This document shows positions 7,455 to 12,915 of a stretch of DNA of 12,915 bases, one piece after another. This DNA is from CAZWXH01 sp964637725 (GTDB lineage Bacteria; Bacillota_I; Bacilli_A; Erysipelotrichales; Coprobacillaceae). A model generated the notes under the pieces. It saw only the letters and a list, made by a program, of their open reading frames with translations. It was not told the origin of the DNA and ran no database searches. Location of the stretch: positions 1-12,915 of the forward strand of contig CAZWXH010000049.1 in the NCBI GenBank assembly GCA_964637725.1. Direction: 5' to 3'. The stretch's first letter is position 1, and each line of letters begins with the position of its first letter. The translations under genes were made by a program, and so were the position numbers.

Positions 7455-7690
7455 TGGAAAGAGTTATACATGTGGGAAAGGTGTATAAGCATTTTAAAGG
7501 TCATGAATATAGAGTAGAATGTATTGCATTACATACTGAAACGAATGAACAAATGGTTGTTTATAGAGATATAAATGATGAAAAAAAGGTCTTTGTGAGA
7601 CCTTATGATATGTTTATTTCTCTTAACGATATTGAGAAATATCCTGATGTCAAACAAATTTATAGATTCGAAGAAAAAGAAGGCGAATAG
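7454..7690 (+). CDS. DUF1653 family protein
   Basis: This 78-residue protein matches the DUF1653 pattern closely: GKVYKHFKGHEY (8-19), a His-Thr-Glu-Thr motif (27-30), VVYR (35-38), VRP (48-50), MF (53-54) and a closing RF (71-72). The family is small, soluble, probably beta-rich and of unknown function; homologues are often found alone or attached to larger proteins. The ATG overlaps the preceding stop by one base (TAATG), which indicates translational coupling. The last codons form the left arm of the terminator shared with the convergent purine nucleoside phosphorylase gene. Confidence 0.88.
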   Translation: MERVIHVGKVYKHFKGHEYRVECIALHTETNEQMVVYRDINDEKKVFVRPYDMFISLNDIEKYPDVKQIYRFEEKEGE

Positions 7691-7697
7691 CCTTCTT
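7677..7697. terminator. Bidirectional terminator embedded in two convergent gene ends
   Basis: AAGAAGGC (7677-7684) pairs with GCCTTCTT (7690-7697) around a five-base loop. The left arm is coding for the DUF1653 protein, and the right arm reaches into the stop codon of the minus-strand phosphorylase gene. Read leftward, the stem is followed by a strong T-tract (7671-7678); read rightward the tail is weaker (CTTATTTC), so it should work better for the phosphorylase. Confidence 0.75.
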
Positions 7698-8511
7698 ATT
7701 TCATATCTTTAATAATTTGTTTTGTAAGTTTAACTAAATCCAACTCAGCTTTGTTTGCGGCTTCCATGACTTCTTTATGATCTAATTCACTAGCACCTAA
7801 ACCAGCTGCTTTATTTGTGACTAAAGAAATACCTAAAGTCGTCATACCAGAATGTCTAGCGACAGTTGCTTCTGGAACGGTAGACATTCCCACCATATCA
7901 GCACCAATTACTTTGAGTGCTCTAATTTCAGCAGGTGTTTCAAACATTGGTCCTTTAAAGAAACAATAAACACCTTCTTTTAAGCTAACATTAGTTTTCT
8001 TAGCCGCTTCTTTAGCAATGTTTCCTAAATCTTTAGAATAGACTTCTGTCATATCTTTAAAGCGTGGACCAAAGTCATCTAAATTTTTTCCACGTAAGGC
8101 ACTAGGAGCATTGAAACCAATATGATCAGTAATTAAAGTGATTTGTCCGGGATTTAGATCATCTCTAATTCCTCCACAAGCATTTGTGACAAATAATGTT
8201 TTAATACCGAGTTTCGCAAATACCCGAATTGGTAAAGTCACGATATCCATGTCATGTCCTTCGTAATAATGAAAGCGTCCTTTCATAGCCAAAACAGTTT
8301 TTCCTTCAATAGTTCCAATGTATAATTTTCCTTCATGTCCAGGAATTGTAGAGACTGGGAAATGGGGGATATCGGCATAATCAATTATGATAGGATTTTT
8401 GACTTCGTTGGCTAAAGGTCCTAAACCCGAACCAAGAATAATCGCAATATCGATAGGTTGATTATAGATAGATTGAATATATTGATAAGCTTCATTTATT
8501 TTTGTGTACAT
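7696..8511 (-). CDS. punA: Purine nucleoside phosphorylase (family 2, trimeric type)
   Basis: This 271-residue cytoplasmic enzyme cleaves purine (deoxy)ribonucleosides with phosphate to the base and (deoxy)ribose-1-phosphate in purine salvage. Family motifs are all present: phosphate loop GSGLG (27-31), PGHEG with H59, GRFHYYEG (78-85), VTNACGGI (108-115), GPMFETPAE with E191, DMVGMSTVPE (205-214, with M209) and SLVTNKAAG (229-237). E191 and N233 correspond to the purine-binding Glu and Asn of the mammalian enzyme, whose preference is guanine and hypoxanthine nucleosides. Length is normal. AAGGAGG (complement of 8520-8526), eight bases before the ATG, supports the start. The gene stands alone, converging on the operon to its left and diverging from the HD gene to its right. 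Confidence 0.95.
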   Translation of the reverse strand: MYTKINEAYQYIQSIYNQPIDIAIILGSGLGPLANEVKNPIIIDYADIPHFPVSTIPGHEGKLYIGTIEGKTVLAMKGRFHYYEGHDMDIVTLPIRVFAKLGIKTLFVTNACGGIRDDLNPGQITLITDHIGFNAPSALRGKNLDDFGPRFKDMTEVYSKDLGNIAKEAAKKTNVSLKEGVYCFFKGPMFETPAEIRALKVIGADMVGMSTVPEATVARHSGMTTLGISLVTNKAAGLGASELDHKEVMEAANKAELDLVKLTKQIIKDMK

Positions 8512-8531
8512 ATATGTAACCTCCTTTTTCT

Positions 8532-8540
8532 ATTATAACA
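8532..8540 (-). promoter_or_regulatory. punA: Extended -10 promoter for the purine nucleoside phosphorylase gene
   Basis: On the minus strand this reads TGTTATAAT, a perfect extended -10 (TG, one base, TATAAT). No good -35 is seen, which extended -10 promoters tolerate. The predicted start, near 8525, would give a very short leader of about 14 bases that begins within the ribosome site. Confidence 0.55.
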
Positions 8541-8567
8541 AAGTCTTATATAAAAAGCATAGACTTT
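8540..8567. repeat. Inverted repeat between divergent promoters
   Basis: AAAGTCT (8540-8546) and AGACTTT (8561-8567) form a perfect 7-bp inverted repeat with a 14-base spacer. It lies between the two divergent -10 elements and touches the minus-strand extended -10. Its position suits an operator for both genes; no T-tract makes it a clear terminator. It does not resemble a PurR box. Confidence 0.4.
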
Positions 8568-8572
8568 ATGAT

Positions 8573-8578
8573 TATAAT
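8573..8578 (+). promoter_or_regulatory. -10 element for the HD/GNAT operon
   Basis: A consensus TATAAT lies 30 bases before the ATG at 8609, placing the transcript start near 8585. A TG lies two bases upstream (8569-8570). No good -35 is seen at the usual spacing. Confidence 0.5.
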
Positions 8579-8608
8579 TTTATAGAATAGAAGAAAGAAG
8601 GTGTAAAT

Positions 8609-9874
8609 ATGGGATTTAAAGAAGACTTTCGTTTAATGGATATTGAAATGCATAATAAAAGAGTATTAAGAGATGCTATTCATGATTATATTCAAGCTGA
8701 TCATTTGATTATTTGGAAATTGATTAATTCTAAAGAGGTTCAAAGATTGAGAAGAATTAAACAATTGGGTGGAACATATCAAGTTTTTCAAAGTGCTGAA
8801 CATTCACGTTTTGTTCATTCATTAGGAGTTTATCAAGTTGTTAGAAAAATGTTGGAGACAGAATGTTTGAAAGATACATTGAGTGATTATGATAAGCTTT
8901 GTGTCATGTGTGCAGGCTTATTACATGATATTGGACATGGACCATTCTCTCATTCATTTGAAGGCGTTTTTCATGAAGATCATGAAAAGATAACAATAAG
9001 AATCTTATTAGAGGAAAGTGAAGTTCATGATATTCTATATGAACTTTATGAAGAGTTACCGCAAGATGTTGCTTCTATTATTGAACATACGCATACAAAT
9101 CAAATTCTGATTCAAATGGTTTCAAGTCAGTTAGATGCAGATAGAATGGATTATTTATTAAGAGATTCTTATATGACAGGAACGACTTATGGTCAATTTG
9201 ATATGTCTAGAATACTGAGAACAATGAGAATTAGAGAAGGTAAGATTGTTTATAAGGAATCAGGGGTACAAGCAATAGAAAACTATATTCTTGCAAGATA
9301 TCATATGTATTGGCAAGTCTATTTTCATCCCACTGCAAGAAGTTATGAGCATCTGTTACAATCAATCTTTTTAAGAGTTAAAGATTTATATAAAGAAAAC
9401 TTTGAGTTTCAAACAAACTTATCCTATTTACTACCATTTTTAGATCATCAAACTTCAGTTTATCAATTGACTGAATTAGATGAAGCTGTTGTCATGTTTT
9501 ATTTTAGAGAGTTTATAAAAGAAGAAGATTTTATTCTTAGTGATTTGTGTTCACGTTTTTTAAATCGTAAGTTATTTAAATATAAACAATTAAAAGATAA
9601 ACAAGAATTAACTTTGATTCAAGAAAAAGCTTGGACATTAGGATATGATCCTGTTTATTATATTATGAGTGATAATCAAAGTCAGATTCCTTATCTTCAC
9701 TATGGTCAAAGTGGTGAGTTAAGTGAAATTGAAATCTTATCACCTGATGGAGAATTATCGCCATTACCTATTAAATCAGAAATAGTATCGGCAATATTAA
9801 ATTCAAAGAAATATAAATCAGATAAAAAAGTCTTTTTTCCAAAGGAGATAAAAAATGAAATATCAATTTTATAA
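8609..9874 (+). CDS. HD-domain protein, dNTP triphosphohydrolase-like (YwfO family)
   Basis: This 421-residue cytoplasmic metal-dependent hydrolase resembles Bacillus YwfO and Enterococcus EF1143, relatives of SAMHD1 that cleave dNTPs to deoxynucleosides and triphosphate. The catalytic set is complete: H70 in FVHSLGVY, H106 and D107 in LLHDIGHGPFSH (104-115), and D178 in DADRMDYLLRD. R67 and Y182 fall where SAMHD1 has its substrate-contacting Arg164 and Tyr315. The N-terminal lead (DAIHDYI, then QRLRRIKQLG) is typical of the family. The C-terminal third is a less conserved helical region. Length is close to family members, with no truncation. It has a modest ribosome site (AAGG 8598-8601) and overlaps the next gene by 20 bases. 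Activity on dNTPs is inferred from the family; some members need an allosteric nucleotide. Confidence 0.9.
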   Translation: MGFKEDFRLMDIEMHNKRVLRDAIHDYIQADHLIIWKLINSKEVQRLRRIKQLGGTYQVFQSAEHSRFVHSLGVYQVVRKMLETECLKDTLSDYDKLCVMCAGLLHDIGHGPFSHSFEGVFHEDHEKITIRILLEESEVHDILYELYEELPQDVASIIEHTHTNQILIQMVSSQLDADRMDYLLRDSYMTGTTYGQFDMSRILRTMRIREGKIVYKESGVQAIENYILARYHMYWQVYFHPTARSYEHLLQSIFLRVKDLYKENFEFQTNLSYLLPFLDHQTSVYQLTELDEAVVMFYFREFIKEEDFILSDLCSRFLNRKLFKYKQLKDKQELTLIQEKAWTLGYDPVYYIMSDNQSQIPYLHYGQSGELSEIEILSPDGELSPLPIKSEIVSAILNSKKYKSDKKVFFPKEIKNEISIL

Positions 9875-10271
9875 TCATCTTCCTATCGAAGCAAAAAGCA
9901 TTAGAGAAAAAGTATTTGTTGAAGAACAAGGATTTGAAAATGAGTTTGATGATATAGATTCGATATGTATTCATCTTGTCGTATTTGATGATTGTAATGA
10001 AGCAGTCGGTTGTGCAAGAATGTATGAAGAAGATCGTGTTATGGTTTTAGGAAGAATTGCTGTTATAAAAGATAAAAGAGAACTTCATTTAGGAAGTCAA
10101 ATTCTTAATCAATTAGAACTTAAGGCAAAGGAATTAGGTTTTAAACAAACAAAACTATCAGCTCAAGTGAGAGCTTCTCAATTTTATATAAAAAACGGAT
10201 ATATGAAGCAAGGTGAAGAATACCTAGATGAATATTGTCCTCATATTAATATGAAAAAAGAACTGAAATAA
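9855..10271 (+). CDS. GNAT-family N-acetyltransferase (YjcF/ElaA-like)
   Basis: This 138-residue protein should transfer an acetyl group from acetyl-CoA to an amine; the substrate is unknown. It has the pattern of the YjcF/ElaA group: IREKVFVEEQGF (16-27), DDIDSICIH (32-40), AVGCARM (50-56), LGRIAV (65-70) on the beta-4 strand, and the late LSAQVRASQFYIKNGY run (101-116). The pyrophosphate loop is RELHLGS (75-81), where His78 replaces the usual first Gly of RxxGxG. The start is set by AAAGGAG (9841-9847), seven bases before the ATG and inside the HD gene, and the two coding regions overlap by 20 bases in different frames. This indicates one operon with coupled translation. The stop codon lies in the loop of the shared terminator. 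Confidence 0.9.
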   Translation: MKYQFYNHLPIEAKSIREKVFVEEQGFENEFDDIDSICIHLVVFDDCNEAVGCARMYEEDRVMVLGRIAVIKDKRELHLGSQILNQLELKAKELGFKQTKLSAQVRASQFYIKNGYMKQGEEYLDEYCPHINMKKELK

Positions 10272-10284
10272 TTTTCAGTTCTTT
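10257..10284. terminator. Bidirectional terminator shared by the GNAT and Ca2+-ATPase genes
   Basis: A perfect 12-bp stem pairs AAAGAACTGAAA (10257-10268) with TTTCAGTTCTTT (10273-10284) around a TAAT tetraloop. It overlaps the GNAT stop codon and the first two bases of the ATPase stop codon. Rightward the tail is TTTATTTT; leftward the stem runs into T residues, so both directions should terminate. Confidence 0.88.
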
Positions 10285-12856
10285 ATTTTGTTAAAGCTTT
10301 TTTTAATTGTATTATTAATGAAGGAACTAATGCAAAACCGTAAATACATAGTAATTGAGTCATATCAATTGTATGAATCATAAATAAACTATGGAAGAAA
10401 GGGACAAATAGAATCATGTGTAATAATGCAAATCCAATTAGGAAAGCATAAACACTAGACATATTTGAGAATAATCCAATCTTTGTGATTGGTTGATGAC
10501 TTCTACAGTTAAATCCATGTAATAAACGAGCTAAACAAATAGTTGCAAAGGCCATTGTTGAAGCACTTAATGGATCAGCTTTTAATCCCATCATATAAGC
10601 AAGCATTGTACAAATAGCAATAATAATACCTTCATATCCAATTTGAAACATTGTTGCTTTATTTAAAATAGAATCATTTGCGTTTCTAGGTTTTTCATTT
10701 AAAACATCATCACGACTCTTTTCCATACCAATAGCAATTGCTGGTAAAGAATCAGTAATAAGATTCATAAATAATAAATGAACTGGGAAAAAAGGCGTTG
10801 GTAATAACAATAAAGAAGCAGTAAATACACAGAGAATACCAGCGAAGTTTCCTGATAATAAATAATTAATTGAATTTTTAATGTTTCTATAAACATTACG
10901 ACCAGTAATAACAGCTTTTACAATAGTAGAGAAGTTATCATCAGTTAAAATCATACTGGCAGCATCTTTTGAAACTTCAGTACCAGTAATCCCCATAGCA
11001 ACTCCGATATCACTTTGTTTTAATGCTGGAGCATCATTCACACCATCACCTGTCATCGCAACAATATCACCACGTTTTTGCCAAGCTTTGACAATACGGA
11101 TTTTATGTTCAGGAGCAACTCTTGCATAAACACTAATATTTGTTAATTTCTCTTCTAATTCTTCTTCACTCATTTGTTCAAGGGCTCTACCTTCAACAGA
11201 AAGATCACCATCTTGATAAATACCAATTTGTTTTGCGATGCTTTGAGCAGTGATAACATGGTCACCAGTAATCATAATTGGTTTAATTCCAGCAATCCTA
11301 CATTTTGCGACAGCATCAGCACTTTCTACACGAGGAGGATCCATTAATGAAATAAGACCAACAAAAGTAAAGTCACTTTCATCTTCTAAAGAAACTGTAT
11401 CTTTATCAAAGTCTTTATATGCAAAACCTAAAACACGTAAACCATTTTCAGCACATCTTTGATTTTCTTTGTGAATTAAATCTATATATCTTTGAGATAA
11501 AGCTTCTTTTCTTCCTTGGATTAATATTGTCGTACATCTACGAATCAATTCATCGGGAGCACCTTTTGTATATAAGTGATTATCAGAAGAAACACTCATT
11601 AATTTTCTTTCAGAATCAAAAGGTAATTCTAATCTTCTGACAGCTGCTTGTTTATAATCAAGATTAGCAGAACAATGAAGATTGTATAAATCAATTAAAG
11701 CCAGCTCAGTAGGATCACCAATACGTTGATCACTTGTTACAACTGAATTATTACATAAACGACAAGCTTTAAGTAATACATCATGGTCATGATGTTTACC
11801 ATCTAATTGCTGAGTTGTTAATAATTCATTATTAATATAAATTGTTTGAGCAGTCATCTTATTTTGAGTTAAAGTTCCTGTCTTATCACTACAGATAACT
11901 GATACACAACCAAGACTCTCTACTGAATTAAGATTTTTAATAATGGCATTTTCCTTAACCATCTTTTGTGTACTCATTGATAAAACAATAGTCACAATTG
12001 AACTTAAAGCCTCAGGTATTGCAGCAACAGCTAATGCTACAGCAATCATTAAAGCATCTAATAAAGATTCTTTAGCTAAGAAAATATTCATTAATAAAAC
12101 AAGAATAGAAATAAATATAATAACAACGGATAACTTACCACTAAATTCATCTAAACTTTTTTGGAGTGGTGTTTTTCTTTCTTTAGCTTGATTAAGCAAA
12201 GAAGCTATCTTACCAATTTCAGTTTTCATTCCAATGCCAGTGACAACATAACGACCAGTTCCATTTGTAACTAAACTCCCAGAGAAAGCCATGTTCTTTT
12301 GATCACCAACAACAACATCTTGATTAATAGGATCAATGATTTTATCGACACTATCAACTTCTCCTGTTAAGGCACTTTCATTAATTTGGAGTGAAGAGAC
12401 TTGGAATAGTCTTCCGTCACCACTAACGATATCACCAGCTTCAATTTGTACAACATCTCCAACTGTTAGATCAGTTGAATCGATTTCTTGAATTTGGTTA
12501 TCACGAATAACTTTTACTTTAGGAATTGATAACTTTTTAAGACTGTCTAAAGACTTTTGGGCTTTTAAAGTTTGTACTGTTCCTAGTATTGCATTGACAA
12601 CAATAACTACAACAATAACTAAAGTACTTTCAAACTGTCCACTGACACCAGAAATAATAGCTGCAATAATCAAGATAATAACTAATAAATCTTTAAATTG
12701 TTTTAGAAAGATTATCAAGGGACTATCTTGTTTTTGTTCATCTAGAACATTGTAACCTAATTCTTGATGTCTTTTATCAACCTCTTGTTGACTTAAACCT
12801 TGTTTAGCAGATTGACAAACTTGTAAAACTTCTTCAATCTCTTTTTGATAAAACAT
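10283..12856 (-). CDS. P-type Ca2+-transporting ATPase, single-site LMCA1/PMCA-like (P2 type)
   Basis: This 857-residue membrane pump should export Ca2+ using ATP. The core motifs are complete: actuator TGE (164-166), phosphorylation site D324 in DKTGTLT, KGAPD (431-435), DPPR (506-509), MITGDH (528-533) and TGDGVNDAP (602-610). About ten membrane helices are seen: two near 47-93, two near 241-294, six from about 662 to 852. Site-II ligands of SERCA are kept: E282 in PEAL, N670 in helix 5, and N698 and D702 in NLITD. The site-I acids are not: SERCA Glu771 aligns with Gly673 and Glu908 with Arg777. This is the pattern of Listeria LMCA1, which moves one Ca2+ in exchange for a proton. AGGAGG (complement of 12864-12869), seven bases before the ATG, supports the start. 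It is monocistronic as far as the window shows. The metal preference is inferred. Confidence 0.93.
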   Translation of the reverse strand: MFYQKEIEEVLQVCQSAKQGLSQQEVDKRHQELGYNVLDEQKQDSPLIIFLKQFKDLLVIILIIAAIISGVSGQFESTLVIVVVIVVNAILGTVQTLKAQKSLDSLKKLSIPKVKVIRDNQIQEIDSTDLTVGDVVQIEAGDIVSGDGRLFQVSSLQINESALTGEVDSVDKIIDPINQDVVVGDQKNMAFSGSLVTNGTGRYVVTGIGMKTEIGKIASLLNQAKERKTPLQKSLDEFSGKLSVVIIFISILVLLMNIFLAKESLLDALMIAVALAVAAIPEALSSIVTIVLSMSTQKMVKENAIIKNLNSVESLGCVSVICSDKTGTLTQNKMTAQTIYINNELLTTQQLDGKHHDHDVLLKACRLCNNSVVTSDQRIGDPTELALIDLYNLHCSANLDYKQAAVRRLELPFDSERKLMSVSSDNHLYTKGAPDELIRRCTTILIQGRKEALSQRYIDLIHKENQRCAENGLRVLGFAYKDFDKDTVSLEDESDFTFVGLISLMDPPRVESADAVAKCRIAGIKPIMITGDHVITAQSIAKQIGIYQDGDLSVEGRALEQMSEEELEEKLTNISVYARVAPEHKIRIVKAWQKRGDIVAMTGDGVNDAPALKQSDIGVAMGITGTEVSKDAASMILTDDNFSTIVKAVITGRNVYRNIKNSINYLLSGNFAGILCVFTASLLLLPTPFFPVHLLFMNLITDSLPAIAIGMEKSRDDVLNEKPRNANDSILNKATMFQIGYEGIIIAICTMLAYMMGLKADPLSASTMAFATICLARLLHGFNCRSHQPITKIGLFSNMSSVYAFLIGFALLHMILFVPFFHSLFMIHTIDMTQLLCIYGFALVPSLIIQLKKALTK

Positions 12857-12872
12857 AACGATTCCTCCTCGT

Positions 12873-12899
12873 ATAATATGTACGTAATCAGTTAGTGAA
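12873..12899 (-). promoter_or_regulatory. Possible promoter of the Ca2+-ATPase gene
   Basis: On the minus strand TTCACT (12894-12899, four of six match TTGACA) precedes TATTAT (12873-12878) by 15 bases, which is short; shifting the -10 two bases to TTATAC gives 17. The leader would be about 10-15 bases. Confidence 0.3.
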
Positions 12900-12915
12900 G
12901 TTTTATTAATTCACT
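12894..12915. repeat. Inverted repeat upstream of the Ca2+-ATPase gene, at window edge
   Basis: AGTGAA (12894-12899) and TTCACT (12910-12915) form a perfect 6-bp inverted repeat with a 10-base A/T spacer. One arm coincides with the proposed -35. It may be an operator; the window ends at its last base, so its full extent is unknown. Confidence 0.3.

Noticed and set aside
9771..9974. 67-codon minus-strand reading frame across the HD/GNAT junction
   Set aside because: Its Phe/Ile/Leu-rich translation is the usual shadow of A/T-rich Lys-rich coding sequence; both plus-strand genes here are clear.
11250..12191. Three plus-strand reading frames of 70-82 codons opposite the Ca2+-ATPase gene
   Set aside because: All are antisense shadows of a full-length P-type ATPase with complete motifs; none has a convincing ribosome site.

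Overview
The window is AT-rich DNA (roughly one-third G+C by eye) with strong AGGAGG-type ribosome binding sites, short intergenic gaps and A/T-rich Rho-independent terminators. This fits a low-GC Bacillota bacterium. The protein set (GH4 phospho-beta-glucosidase, family-2 purine nucleoside phosphorylase, YwfO-type HD hydrolase, DUF1653 protein, single-site Ca2+ ATPase) fits a gut anaerobe, perhaps Erysipelotrichia or a related class; that placement is inference. UGG encodes Trp throughout and no UGA recoding is visible. I see no tRNA, rRNA, CRISPR array, insertion sequence or phage gene. Every recognisable gene is intact.

Layout, left to right. (1) Bases 1-21 are the end of a terminator for a gene outside the window. 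(2) 148-4292 (+) is a two-gene operon. It encodes a membrane protein with an extracytoplasmic sensor, a degenerate GGDEF and an intact EAL domain (a probable c-di-GMP phosphodiesterase), and a lipoprotein joining a family-1 solute-binding domain to a 5'-nucleotidase C-terminal-like domain. No ABC permease is present, so the lipoprotein may serve the sensor rather than a transporter. (3) 4417-5817 (+) is a monocistronic GH4 6-phospho-beta-glucosidase with extreme codon bias, between two terminators. (4) 5908-7690 (+) is a three-gene operon: metallophosphoesterase with a C-terminal SH3-like domain, a small helical-bundle protein and a DUF1653 protein. (5) 7696-8511 (-) is purine nucleoside phosphorylase, convergent with the previous operon and sharing a terminator with it. 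(6) 8609-10271 (+) is an HD-domain dNTPase-like protein overlapping a GNAT acetyltransferase. (7) 10283-12856 (-) is an LMCA1-like P-type Ca2+ ATPase, again convergent and sharing a terminator.

The functional links I can argue for are two. The first is the phosphodiesterase/binding-protein pair at 148-4292, a possible ligand-controlled c-di-GMP module analogous in plan to the Vibrio NspS-MbaA pair. The second is the divergent pair of purine nucleoside phosphorylase and HD hydrolase, which could act in sequence in purine (deoxy)nucleotide turnover. The remaining genes are ordinary housekeeping or sugar-use genes.
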